In this document: positions 52,226 through 60,418 of the stretch, one piece after another
How positions within the stretch are numbered: the first letter of the stretch is position 1
Layout of the letters: each line of letters starts with the position of its first letter
Origin: UBA668 sp041918155
Lineage (GTDB): Bacteria > Actinomycetota > Acidimicrobiia > Acidimicrobiales > Ilumatobacteraceae
DNA length: 64,000 nt
Reading direction: 5' to 3'
NCBI GenBank assembly: GCA_041918155.1
Contig: JAYRWH010000058.1
Coordinates: forward strand, 62,001-126,000
Program-made: the position numbers and the translations under genes
Notes under the pieces: model-generated
What the model saw: the letters and a program-made list of their open reading frames with translations, nothing else
Database searches by the model: none
What the model was told of the DNA's origin: nothing

Positions 52226-53692
52226 ATGGAGGAGCGCCGACTGTTCATCGGTGGGGCGTGGGCGACAGCGAGCACCGACGAGGTGATCGAGGTCGTGTCG
52301 CCGCACTCCGAACAGGTGATCGCGCGTGTCGCCGCCGCCGCGCCGGCCGACGTCGATCTCGCCGTGGCCGCCGCTCGCCGGGCGTTCGACGATGGCCCCT
52401 GGCCGCGCATGGCGCCCGCCGAGCGCGTTGCCGCGGTGCGGCGCATCGCCGAGGGGTACGCCGCTCGCCGCAAGGAGATGGCCAACGTCATCACTGCCGA
52501 GATGGGCGCACCGATCTCGTTCGGCAAGTTCGCCCAGGCCACGTTGCCGTGGATCGCGATGAACGCGTTCGCCGACATCGCGGAGGCGCACGCGTGGGAG
52601 ACCGTCCGCCGTGGTCACTTCGGCGAGGACATCATCGTCCGCAAGGAGCCCGTCGGCGTCGTCGCCGGCATCGTGCCCTGGAACATGCCGCAGTTCCTGC
52701 TCGTCGGCAAGCTCATCCCGGCCCTGCTCGCCGGTTGTCCGGTCGTGCTGAAGCCGTCGCCCGAGACCCCGCTCGATGCCAACCTGCTCGCCGAGATCAT
52801 CGCCGAGGCCGGCCTCCCCGACGGCCTGGTGAGCGTGCTGCCCGGCGGCCGCGAACTGGGTGAATACCTGGTCGCACACCCCGGCATCGACAAGGTCTCC
52901 TTCACCGGTTCCACGGGGGCCGGCCGATCGGTGGCCGCCGCGTGCGGTGCCGCGCTCAAGCGGGTGAGCCTCGAGTTGGGCGGCAAGTCGGCGGCCATCG
53001 TGCTCGACGACGCCGACCCGGCGGCCGTCGCCCAGGGCGTGAAGGTCGCCGGCCTGATGAACAGCGGCCAGGCGTGCGTGGCCCAGACCCGCGTGCTCGT
53101 GCCCCGGTCGCGCTACGCCGAATACGTCGACGCGCTGGCCGAGATGGTCACCGCCCTGCCGGTCGGTGATCCCACCGACCCGGCCACGGAGGTGGGGCCG
53201 ATGGTGGCGCGCCGTCAGCAGGATCGGGTGCGCGGCTTCATCGCTGCCGGTCGCCAGGAGGGCGCCCGCCTGCTCGTGGGTGGCGACGACCAGCCGTCGG
53301 GCCTCGGCCATGGCTGGTACATCCGGCCCACCCTGTTCACCGATGTCGCCAACACGATGTCGATCGCTCGTGAGGAGATCTTCGGTCCGGTGCTGTCGGT
53401 CATCCCGTACGGCGACGATGCCGAGGCGGTGCGCATCGCCAACGACAGCGAGTACGGCCTCTCCGGTTCTGTGTGGACCGCCGACATGGCCCGTGGGCTG
53501 GCGGTGGCCCGCACCGTGCGCGCCGGCTCGTACGGCATCAACCAGCCCTACTCGATGGATCCGGCGGCCCCCTTCGGTGGGATGAAGGCCAGTGGCATCG
53601 GTCGCGAGATGGGTGCGGAGGGCCTCGACAGCTACCTCGAAACGAAGTCGATCTCTGGTGCCCACATCTCGAATGGTGGGTCCCATGGCTGA
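52226..53692 (+). CDS. Aldehyde dehydrogenase
   Basis: A 488-residue aldehyde dehydrogenase. Cofactor segment GVVAGIVPWNMPQFLLVGK and KPSPETPLDA, FTGSTGAGRSV, general base Glu in LELGGKSAAIV, catalytic Cys284 in GQACVAQTRV, C-terminal FGGMKASGIGREMG. GGGGAGG precedes ATG 52226. The oxygenase reductase starts eight bases before its stop, so the two are coupled. Confidence 0.93.
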   Translation: MEERRLFIGGAWATASTDEVIEVVSPHSEQVIARVAAAAPADVDLAVAAARRAFDDGPWPRMAPAERVAAVRRIAEGYAARRKEMANVITAEMGAPISFGKFAQATLPWIAMNAFADIAEAHAWETVRRGHFGEDIIVRKEPVGVVAGIVPWNMPQFLLVGKLIPALLAGCPVVLKPSPETPLDANLLAEIIAEAGLPDGLVSVLPGGRELGEYLVAHPGIDKVSFTGSTGAGRSVAAACGAALKRVSLELGGKSAAIVLDDADPAAVAQGVKVAGLMNSGQACVAQTRVLVPRSRYAEYVDALAEMVTALPVGDPTDPATEVGPMVARRQQDRVRGFIAAGRQEGARLLVGGDDQPSGLGHGWYIRPTLFTDVANTMSIAREEIFGPVLSVIPYGDDAEAVRIANDSEYGLSGSVWTADMARGLAVARTVRAGSYGINQPYSMDPAAPFGGMKASGIGREMGAEGLDSYLETKSISGAHISNGGSHG

Positions 53693-54773
53693 CATGGCGA
53701 AGGTGTTGCGCGAGCACGGCTTCCACCCGCTGGCGGTGAAGTCGATCATGCAGGAAACCCCCGACACCAAGTCGTTCGTCGTCGAGGTGCCTGCCGATCT
53801 GGCCGACGTGTTCGTGTACGAGGCCGGCCAGTTCTGCAACGTGCGCGCCGCCATCGACGGCGAGGAGGTGCTGCGCTGCTACTCGATGTCGAGTGCGCCC
53901 GCCACCGATGCCGACCTGGCGATCACGGTGAAGCGGGTCGCCGGCGGCCTGATGTCGAACTGGCTACACGACCATGTCGTCGAGGGCGAGACGCTGGAGT
54001 TGATGAAGCCGTCGGGCGAGTTCGTGCCCCACGCCACCGACGCCCCGATCGTCGGGTTCTGCGGCGGCAGCGGGGTGACCCCCGTGTTCTCGATCGCCAA
54101 GCAGGTGCTCACCACCACCACGACTCGCCACGTGCGCGTGCTCTACGCGAACCGCGATCGCGAGTCGGTGATCTTCGACAGCGAGTGGGCTCGCCTCGAG
54201 CAGCAGTACGGCGAGCGCCTCAGCGTGCAGCACCACCTCGATGCGGACAGCGGGTTCCTCACGGCGGCCGATGTCCAGGCCTTCGTCGGTGCCGCGCCGC
54301 AGGCTGATTTCTATGTGTGCGGCCCCGGCCCGTTCATGGACATCGTCGAGGCCGGCCTCACCGCTGCGGGGGTTCCGGCCGAGCGGATCTCGATCGAGCG
54401 CTTCGTCACGGGCGGGCAGCCGGCCGCGCCTGCTCGCGCTGGCGTGCCTGCCGCTGCGCCGGCGGCGCCGACCGGCGACGCCGAGGCACAGGCCACCGAG
54501 GAACTCACCATCATCCTCAAGGGCAAGCCGCACACCTTTGCCTACACGCCGGGCGACACGGTGCTCGATGCTGCCCGCCGCGTCGGGCTCAAGCCGCCCT
54601 ACTCGTGCGAGTTGGGTAACTGTGCGAGCTGTATGGCGCTGGTGAAGGAGGGTGCGGCGACGATGCGTCGCAACACCGCACTGCGCCCCAACGAGGTGGC
54701 CGAGGGATGGGTGCTCACCTGCCAGGCGCGGCCCACCGGCCGCACCGTGGTGGTCGAGTACGAGAACATGTAG
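53685..54773 (+). CDS. Ferredoxin-NAD(P)H reductase with fused [2Fe-2S] domain (oxygenase reductase)
   Basis: A 362-residue electron-transfer protein of the KshB/PaaE type. The FAD domain has RCYSMSSAP (R-x-Y-S) near residue 66. The NAD domain has GFCGGSGVTPVFSIAK near residue 123 and YVCGPGPFMD. An Ala/Pro linker leads to a plant-type [2Fe-2S] domain with Cys308, Cys313, Cys316 and Cys346. It can feed electrons to the Rieske oxygenase at 57520 or to the P450. ATG 53685 overlaps the ALDH end by eight bases. Confidence 0.93.
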   Translation: MADMAKVLREHGFHPLAVKSIMQETPDTKSFVVEVPADLADVFVYEAGQFCNVRAAIDGEEVLRCYSMSSAPATDADLAITVKRVAGGLMSNWLHDHVVEGETLELMKPSGEFVPHATDAPIVGFCGGSGVTPVFSIAKQVLTTTTTRHVRVLYANRDRESVIFDSEWARLEQQYGERLSVQHHLDADSGFLTAADVQAFVGAAPQADFYVCGPGPFMDIVEAGLTAAGVPAERISIERFVTGGQPAAPARAGVPAAAPAAPTGDAEAQATEELTIILKGKPHTFAYTPGDTVLDAARRVGLKPPYSCELGNCASCMALVKEGAATMRRNTALRPNEVAEGWVLTCQARPTGRTVVVEYENM

Positions 54774-54794
54774 CCGGATGCGAAAGGGAACGAC

Positions 54795-56096
54795 ATGAAG
54801 ACCGAGGACATGATCCTGATCAGCGTCGATGACCACATCATCGAGCCGCCCGACCTGTTCGTGAACCACATGCCCAAGGAGTACCTGGCCCGCGCCCCGC
54901 AGTTGGTGCGCACGCCCGAGGGCGCCGACGTGTGGGAGTTCTCCGGGTTCCGTCTGGAGAACTCGGCGCTCAACGCGATCGCCGGCCGCCCCAAGGAGGA
55001 GTTCGGTCTCGAGCCGCAGGGCCTCGACGAGATCCGCCCCGGCTGCTACGACATCCACGAGCGGGTAAAGGACATGGCCGCGGCCGGGATCGTGGCCGGG
55101 ATGAACTTCCCGTCATTCCCCGGGTTCGCCGCGCGCCTGTTCGTGACCGACGACGCCGACTTCTCCCAGGCGCTGGTGCGGGCCTACAACGACTGGCACA
55201 TCGACGAGTGGTGTGCCGCCTACCCGGGCCGGATGATCCCGCAGGCGCTGCCGATGATCTGGGATGCACAGTTGTGCGCCGACGAGGTGCGGCGGGTGTC
55301 GAAGAAGGGGTGCCACTCGCTGTCGTTCACCGAGAACCCGGTGACGCTCGGGTACCCCAGCTTCCACAGCGACTACTGGAACCCGCTGTGGCAGGCGTTG
55401 TGCGACACCAACACGGTGTTGTCGATCCACCTCGGCTCGTCCGGCAAGCTCTCGATCCCCTCGCCCGACGGCCCGCCCAACGTGATGATGACGCTGCAGC
55501 CGCAGAACATGGTGTCGTGCGCGGCCGACCTGCTGTGGTCGCCGATCCTGCGCAACTACCCCGACATCAAGATCGCCCTGTCGGAGGGCAGCACCGGCTG
55601 GATCCCGTACTTTCTCGAGCGCGCCGACCGGGTGTACGACGTGCACGGCTACTGGACGATGCAGGACTTCGGCGGGCGCAAGCCGAGCGATGTCTTCCGC
55701 CAGCACTTCCTGACCTGCTTCATCTCCGACGACCTCGGGATCGATCTGCGTCATCGCATCGGCATCGAGAACGTGGCGTGGGAATGCGACTACCCGCACA
55801 GCGACTCCACCTGGCCGCGGCCGGCCGAGGCGCTGCAGGAGCAGTTCCAGTTGTACGGGGTGCCCGACGACGAGGTGGATCGCATCACCCACAAGAACGC
55901 CATGGAGTGGTACTCGTTCGATCCCTTCGCGCACCTCCCGCGCGAGCAGTGCACCGTCGGAGCGCTGCGCGCCTCGGTGGCCGACCACGACATCTCCGTG
56001 GTGTCACGCAGCCACCGGATCGTGTCGCCCAACGAGAAGATCGAGCACTTCCGCGCGCGGGCGGCCAGCATCGCTGCGCCGCACGTGGCCCGCTGA
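54795..56096 (+). CDS. Amidohydrolase_2-type metal-dependent hydrolase (third, divergent)
   Basis: A 433-residue TIM-barrel enzyme. The first metal motif is ISVDDHIIEPPDLF (D-x-H), the barrel His is in VLSIHLGSSGK, and the last Asp is in WECDYPHSDSTWPRP. It is more distant from the two at 37108 and 42051 and has a longer C-terminal tail. Its place in the operon with an oxygenase reductase and ALDH suggests it acts late in breakdown, as a ring-cleavage-product hydrolase or decarboxylase. GAAAGGGA precedes ATG 54795. Confidence 0.87.
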   Translation: MKTEDMILISVDDHIIEPPDLFVNHMPKEYLARAPQLVRTPEGADVWEFSGFRLENSALNAIAGRPKEEFGLEPQGLDEIRPGCYDIHERVKDMAAAGIVAGMNFPSFPGFAARLFVTDDADFSQALVRAYNDWHIDEWCAAYPGRMIPQALPMIWDAQLCADEVRRVSKKGCHSLSFTENPVTLGYPSFHSDYWNPLWQALCDTNTVLSIHLGSSGKLSIPSPDGPPNVMMTLQPQNMVSCAADLLWSPILRNYPDIKIALSEGSTGWIPYFLERADRVYDVHGYWTMQDFGGRKPSDVFRQHFLTCFISDDLGIDLRHRIGIENVAWECDYPHSDSTWPRPAEALQEQFQLYGVPDDEVDRITHKNAMEWYSFDPFAHLPREQCTVGALRASVADHDISVVSRSHRIVSPNEKIEHFRARAASIAAPHVAR

Positions 56097-56115
56097 TTCG
56101 CGCGGCAGTGTGTGA

Positions 56116-56137
56116 AACTAGACGCAAAGGTCTAGTT
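56116..56137. promoter_or_regulatory. Perfect inverted repeat AACTAGAC-N6-GTCTAGTT
   Basis: An 8+8 bp inverted repeat (spacer GCAAAG) ends 33 bp upstream of the CMD gene at 56171. It lies in the 74-bp gap after the amidohydrolase. Its size fits a regulator dimer; no other copy was seen in the window. A terminator role is less likely because the arms are AT-rich. Confidence 0.5.
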
Positions 56138-56170
56138 GAGCCGTCTTGGCCCAGATGAGGAGGAAGCGAC

Positions 56171-56557
56171 ATGAGTGACGACGGGCGGTTGGCGGCGGCA
56201 GCGGCGATGCGCAGGGCGATGCTCGGCGACGCATACGTCGACAGTCAGCGACAGGACCCGAACCCTGCCGCGGCCGAGTTCCAGGACTATGTGACGTCGA
56301 TGGCGTGGGGCGTGTGGGCGCGTGGCGGTCCGTTCAGCACGCGCGACCGCAGCCTGCTCGTGCTGGCGATGACCGCCGCGCTCGGCCGGATGGACGAGTT
56401 CAAGCTGCACGCGTCGGCGCGCTCGCGCACGGGCGTCACCGACGCGGAACTCGACGAGCTGCCGTTCCAGATCGCGGCCTACTGCGGCGCGCCGGCCGGC
56501 GTGTCGGCTCGCCGGGCGATCAAGGAAGTGCGCGCCGAGGAAGCGGCTCAGGCATGA
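56171..56557 (+). CDS. Carboxymuconolactone decarboxylase family protein (PcaC-like)
   Basis: A 128-residue single-repeat CMD protein of standard length. It carries STRDRSLLVLAMTAALGRMD, FKLHASARSRTGVTDAELDE and FQIAAYCGAPAGVSARRAI, the usual PcaC-like blocks. There is no CxxC. PcaC decarboxylates carboxymuconolactone in the protocatechuate branch of the beta-ketoadipate pathway; the other genes of that pathway are absent, so the substrate may differ. Gaps: 74 bp upstream, ATGA overlap downstream. Confidence 0.85.
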   Translation: MSDDGRLAAAAAMRRAMLGDAYVDSQRQDPNPAAAEFQDYVTSMAWGVWARGGPFSTRDRSLLVLAMTAALGRMDEFKLHASARSRTGVTDAELDELPFQIAAYCGAPAGVSARRAIKEVRAEEAAQA

Positions 56558-57423
56558 GCGCGCGCTCGGGTGTCGTGGGATTCATCGGCCTCGGCAACAT
56601 GGGTGGCGCGCTCGCCGCGAACCTTGTCGCGGCCGGCCACGAGGTCGTCACCACCGACGCCGCCGGTGCCGTGCGCAACGTCACCGGTGCGGAGTTCGTG
56701 GCCGATGCCACAGTGGTCGCCCAGCGGGCTGACGTCGTGGTGTTCAGCCTGCCCGACGGCCGGGTGTCGCAGACCGTGGCCCGTCAGTTGGCCGCGACGG
56801 CCGATCGTCGCTGCCGGTTCGTGATCGACACGTCCACGATCGGCCCCGCCGCGTCCGGCACGATCGACGCCGTGCTCGCCGAGGAGGGCATCGGCTATGT
56901 CGACGCGCCTGTGTCGGGCGGGGTCGCCGGAGCGAAGGCGCGAACGCTCGCCGTGATGTACTCGGGCTCGGACGCGTCGTGCGCGGCCGTGGCCGAGGTG
57001 ATCGCCGGGCTCAGCGACCGCACGATCCGCGTGGGTGATCGCCCCGGCCTCGCGCAGGTGATCAAGCTCGCCAACAACTTCCTCTCGGCCACCGCGCTGG
57101 CGGCGACGAGCGAGGCGGTCGCGTTCGGCGTGGCGGCCGGCGTCGACATGGCCGTGATGATCGACGTGCTCTCCAAGTCGAGCGGCAACAACACGGCCAC
57201 CACCGACAAGTTCCCGAACCATGTCATCACCGGTCGCTACGCCTCGGGGTTCAGCAACTCGTTGATGGCCAAGGACGTGGCCCTCTACCTGCGCTCGGTG
57301 GAGGAGATGGGTGGCCCGACGGCCTTCGGCGCGCTCACCGAGGGGGTGTGGCGGCGCTTCGCGGAGCACGAGCCGAACGTCGATTTCACCCGCATCTACC
57401 CCTACGTGCGCGACGGCGAATGA
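56554..57423 (+). CDS. 3-hydroxyisobutyrate dehydrogenase-family oxidoreductase
   Basis: A 289-residue beta-hydroxyacid dehydrogenase with the N-terminal GFIGLGNMGGALAANLVAAG, the substrate signature DAPVSGGVAGAKARTLAVM, and catalytic Lys171 in AQVIKLANNFLS. ATG 56554 overlaps the CMD stop (ATGA). The CMD/HIBADH pairing recalls 29830-31333 in the reverse order. It ends the unit; the Rieske gene follows after 96 bp. Confidence 0.89.
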   Translation: MSARSGVVGFIGLGNMGGALAANLVAAGHEVVTTDAAGAVRNVTGAEFVADATVVAQRADVVVFSLPDGRVSQTVARQLAATADRRCRFVIDTSTIGPAASGTIDAVLAEEGIGYVDAPVSGGVAGAKARTLAVMYSGSDASCAAVAEVIAGLSDRTIRVGDRPGLAQVIKLANNFLSATALAATSEAVAFGVAAGVDMAVMIDVLSKSSGNNTATTDKFPNHVITGRYASGFSNSLMAKDVALYLRSVEEMGGPTAFGALTEGVWRRFAEHEPNVDFTRIYPYVRDGE

Positions 57424-57471
57424 AGTTGCGGTGCCTCTTGCGCGCGAGAAGTGGAAATGCTATTCTCCAAT

Positions 57472-57490
57472 TTCGATAACTACATTCGAA
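57472..57490. promoter_or_regulatory. Inverted repeat TTCGA-N9-TCGAA upstream of the Rieske gene
   Basis: TTCGATAACTACATTCGAA lies 30-48 bp before ATG 57520, downstream of a TATTCT -10-like box at 57461-57466. It would be in the 5' leader or overlap the transcription start. The stretch 57424-57519 is otherwise empty, apart from AACGAGG before the start codon. Confidence 0.35.
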
Positions 57491-57519
57491 TCATGATCCA
57501 AGCAGGAACGAGGTAACAC

Positions 57520-58806
57520 ATGGCTCACTTCCCGAAGCCTCAGGAAGGCAGCTGGACCGAGCACTATCCCGGTCTGGGTACCAAGCCGGTGTCGTACTAC
57601 GACTCCATCTCCCAGGAGTTCTACGACAAGGAGCAGCAGGCGATCTTCCTGCGCACGTGGCTGAACATCGGTCGCGTCGAGGATCTGCCCCGCAACGGCA
57701 GCTACTTCACGCGCGAGCTGGAGTGGGCCAAGAAGAGCATCCTCGTGGCCAAGGACGGCTCGGGCACGGTGCGGGCATTCCACAACATCTGCCGCCACCG
57801 CGGCAACAAGCTGGTGTGGGACGACTACCCCGACCGTGAGACGAAGGGCAGCTGTCGCCAGTTCACCTGCAAGTACCACGCATGGCAGTTCGCCCTCGAG
57901 GGCGACCTCACCTTCGTGCAGCAGGAAGAAGAGTTCTTCGACCTCGACAAGAACGACTACGGCCTCGTGCCGGTGGCGTGCGAGGTGTGGGAAGGCTTCG
58001 TCTTCATCAACCTGGCCAAGGAGCCCGAGCAGACCCTCACCGAGTTCCTCGGCGACATGGGCACCGCGCTCGCCGGCTACCCGTTCGGTGAGATGACCCA
58101 GACCTGGACGATCCGCGCCAACATCGGCAGCAACTGGAAGCTGTTCGTCGATGCGTTCATCGAGTTCTACCACGCACCCGTGCTGCACGTCCGCCAGGCG
58201 GCGCCCGGCGAGGCCGAGAAGCTGTTCAACTACGGCTTCGAGGCGCTGCACTACGAGCTGATGAGCCCGCACTCGATGCTGTCGTCGTGGGGTGGCATGT
58301 CGCCGCCCAAGGATCCCGGCATGGTGAAGCCGATCGAGAACGCTGTTCGCTCGGGTCTGTTCGGCCCGTGGGACGCTCCCGGCGTCGTCGGCGAGCTGCC
58401 CTCCGGCGTCAATCCGGCGAAGCACAAGGCGTGGGGCGTCGACTCGTTCGTCATCTTCCCCAACTTCATGATCCTGATCTGGGAGCGCCAGTGGTACCTC
58501 ACGTACCACTACTGGCCCGCCGGCCCCAGTGGCCACTTCTTCGAGTCGTCGCTGTACTTCGTGCCGCCGAAGAACGCCAGCGAGCGCATCGCACAAGAGC
58601 TCGCAGTGGCGTCGATGAAGGAGTACGCCCTGCAGGACGCGAACACGCTCGGCGCCACTCAGAGCATGCTCGAGAGCGGCGTGGTCGAGAACTTCGTGCT
58701 CTGCGACCAGGAGATGGCCATCCGTGCCCACCTCGCGACCGTGCGCGAGCACGTCGCGGCGTGGGAAGAGGGCCGCCCCGTCAACTACCCGTGGACCCGG
58801 AAGTAA
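57520..58806 (+). CDS. Rieske non-haem iron oxygenase, alpha subunit
   Basis: A 428-residue aromatic-ring or sterol-type hydroxylating oxygenase. The Rieske [2Fe-2S] ligands are Cys91-x-His93 (NICRHRG) and Cys117-x2-His120 (FTCKYHAW). The mononuclear iron site begins FVDAFIEFYHAPVLHVRQ with His218 and His223; an Asp further on would complete it. No separate beta subunit of the usual type is present. It needs the reductase encoded at 53685. The next gene (116 residues) starts 14 bp later. Substrate unknown. Confidence 0.95.
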   Translation: MAHFPKPQEGSWTEHYPGLGTKPVSYYDSISQEFYDKEQQAIFLRTWLNIGRVEDLPRNGSYFTRELEWAKKSILVAKDGSGTVRAFHNICRHRGNKLVWDDYPDRETKGSCRQFTCKYHAWQFALEGDLTFVQQEEEFFDLDKNDYGLVPVACEVWEGFVFINLAKEPEQTLTEFLGDMGTALAGYPFGEMTQTWTIRANIGSNWKLFVDAFIEFYHAPVLHVRQAAPGEAEKLFNYGFEALHYELMSPHSMLSSWGGMSPPKDPGMVKPIENAVRSGLFGPWDAPGVVGELPSGVNPAKHKAWGVDSFVIFPNFMILIWERQWYLTYHYWPAGPSGHFFESSLYFVPPKNASERIAQELAVASMKEYALQDANTLGATQSMLESGVVENFVLCDQEMAIRAHLATVREHVAAWEEGRPVNYPWTRK

Positions 58807-58820
58807 GAGGAACGAACACC

Positions 58821-59171
58821 ATGACGACCACTGTGACCACCACCCCCAGCGGCCTGCCGAGCGAGTTCGCCGCCCTCGAGCCGTTCTCGGAATGGATCAT
58901 CGAGAAGCGCCTCGACCGGTACAGCCACCGCCTCGACGTGACGATGGACGCGATGCAGGCGTACTACGACGTGGCCTTCCCGCTGTTGCCGGCGATGAAG
59001 GACTACTGCGACCAGTACGACATCAACGACCTGCCGCCGCACGTGAAGAAGCTCATGTACATGATCTTCTCGCTCATCGAGGTCTCGTTCCCGGTCGAGT
59101 GCTGGCGCCAGGGCCGCGTGCCCGACACCGGCGCGGCCACCTTCTGGGATCACCGCGAGCCGCTGATCTGA
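58821..59171 (+). CDS. Small conserved-looking protein coupled to the Rieske oxygenase
   Basis: A 116-residue mainly helical protein with no membrane helix or cysteine pair. It has LDRYSHRLDVTMDAMQAYYD and a central LPPHVKKLMYMIFSLIEVSF. It starts 14 bp after the oxygenase stop with AGAGGAACGA before the ATG, so it should be made with it. It is too short and unlike the usual ~170-residue oxygenase beta subunit. It could be an accessory or stabilising subunit. I do not recognise a family. A strong terminator follows. Confidence 0.7.
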   Translation: MTTTVTTTPSGLPSEFAALEPFSEWIIEKRLDRYSHRLDVTMDAMQAYYDVAFPLLPAMKDYCDQYDINDLPPHVKKLMYMIFSLIEVSFPVECWRQGRVPDTGAATFWDHREPLI

Positions 59172-59187
59172 CCGAGTTCCCCACATA

Positions 59188-59235
59188 CAACGACCACGGG
59201 TCTGCCTGCTCCTTGGGCCGGACCCGTGGTCGTTG
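59188..59235 (+). terminator. Strong terminator hairpin after the oxygenase unit
   Basis: CAACGACCACGGGTC (59188-59202) pairs perfectly with GACCCGTGGTCGTTG (59221-59235), a 15-bp stem with an 18-nt loop, 16 bp after the stop of the 116-residue gene. Confidence 0.8.
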
Positions 59236-59263
59236 CTCGTTCCCGGCCAGACTGGCACCTGAG

Positions 59264-60418
59264 ATGAACACGACACTTTCCGAAGTCAGCAGATTCCGCA
59301 CCCGCCTCGTCGCCTGGCTGGATGCGCATGCCGGAGCGCTGGCCCCCGACCATGCCGCGACCGACGATGTCGCTGCCCACATGGCCCAGTTCTGCAGGGT
59401 CAAGCGGGCTCTGTTCGACGCCGAGTTCGGCCGCTACGGCTGGCCCGAATGGGTCGGCGGCCTCGGTGGCCCAGCCATGCTGCGCGCGGTCGTGGGCGAG
59501 GAAGTCGCCGCTCGCGACCTGGCCGACCCGGGGTGCTGGTCGATGATCGAGGTGCTCGCGCCGACGGTGATCACGTTCGCCCCACGCGAGCTGTCGCAGC
59601 GGATGATCCCCCCGCTGCTGCGCGGCGACGAGACGTGGAGCCAAGGATTCTCCGAGCCGGGAACCGGCAGCGACCTCGCCTCGCTGTCGTGCCGGGCCAA
59701 GCCGGTCGACGGTGGTTGGGTGGTCAACGGCCAGAAGGTGTGGACCAGCTATGTGCAGTTCGCCCAGCGCGTCGTGCTGCTCACTCGTACCGGCGACGCG
59801 GCCAGCCGTCACCGCGGCATCACCGCCTTCTTCGTCGATGTTGACTCTCCCGGGATCAGCTACAGCCCGATCGAGATCCAGAACGGCCGCCAGGAATTCG
59901 CCGAGGTGTTCTTCGACGATGTGTTCGTGCCCGCCGATCGCCTGCTCGGCGAGGTCGACGGCGGTTGGAAGATCGCGATGGACATCCTGCCCTACGAGCG
60001 CTCGACGGCGTTCTGGCACCGCGGCGCCTACCTGCACCAGCGGGTCGGCAAGCTGGTGGAGCAGGTGGCCGGGTCGGGCGAGCAGGGCTACGACGCCGCC
60101 AAGGCGCTCGGCGAGGCGTTCCAGGGCGTGCTTGCGTTCCGCTGCCGTTCGTGCCGCACCCAGTACCGCATCTCCGCCGGCGAGCAACTCGGCGCGGAGA
60201 CGTCGATCGACAAGATCCTGATCGCTGGCGCGGAGCAGGCCCTCTACGAGACCGCCCGCGACCTGCTGCCGGGTGTGCTCGAGTTCGACGACGACCAGGC
60301 GGCCGATGACTGGCGCTCGGAGTACTTGTACTCCAAGGCGGCCACGATCTATGGCGGCACCGGCGAGGTGCAGCGCAACATCGTGGCCGGGCGCCTGCTG
60401 GAACTGGGGGCCGAGTGA
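59264..60418 (+). CDS. Acyl-CoA dehydrogenase, full-type subunit of a pair
   Basis: A 384-residue acyl-CoA dehydrogenase. FAD/substrate blocks WSQGFSEPGTGSDLASLSCR and VVNGQKVWTSYVQFAQR are followed by the C-terminal YGGTGEVQRNIVAGRLLELG. It carries an unusual CRSCRTQY with two cysteines in the C-terminal domain. ATG 59264 lies 28 bp after a terminator, so it has its own promoter or relies on read-through. The short partner starts one base inside its stop. Confidence 0.92.
   Translation: MNTTLSEVSRFRTRLVAWLDAHAGALAPDHAATDDVAAHMAQFCRVKRALFDAEFGRYGWPEWVGGLGGPAMLRAVVGEEVAARDLADPGCWSMIEVLAPTVITFAPRELSQRMIPPLLRGDETWSQGFSEPGTGSDLASLSCRAKPVDGGWVVNGQKVWTSYVQFAQRVVLLTRTGDAASRHRGITAFFVDVDSPGISYSPIEIQNGRQEFAEVFFDDVFVPADRLLGEVDGGWKIAMDILPYERSTAFWHRGAYLHQRVGKLVEQVAGSGEQGYDAAKALGEAFQGVLAFRCRSCRTQYRISAGEQLGAETSIDKILIAGAEQALYETARDLLPGVLEFDDDQAADDWRSEYLYSKAATIYGGTGEVQRNIVAGRLLELGAE

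Noticed and set aside
51005..53854. 949-codon open frame on the minus strand
   Set aside because: Only 51109-52176 in this stretch is real (reductase-like, in a different frame portion); the rest is antisense to an ALDH gene.
57520..59171. Classical two-subunit ring-hydroxylating dioxygenase
   Set aside because: The second gene is 116 residues and lacks beta-subunit features, so alpha2beta2-type assignment is not supported.
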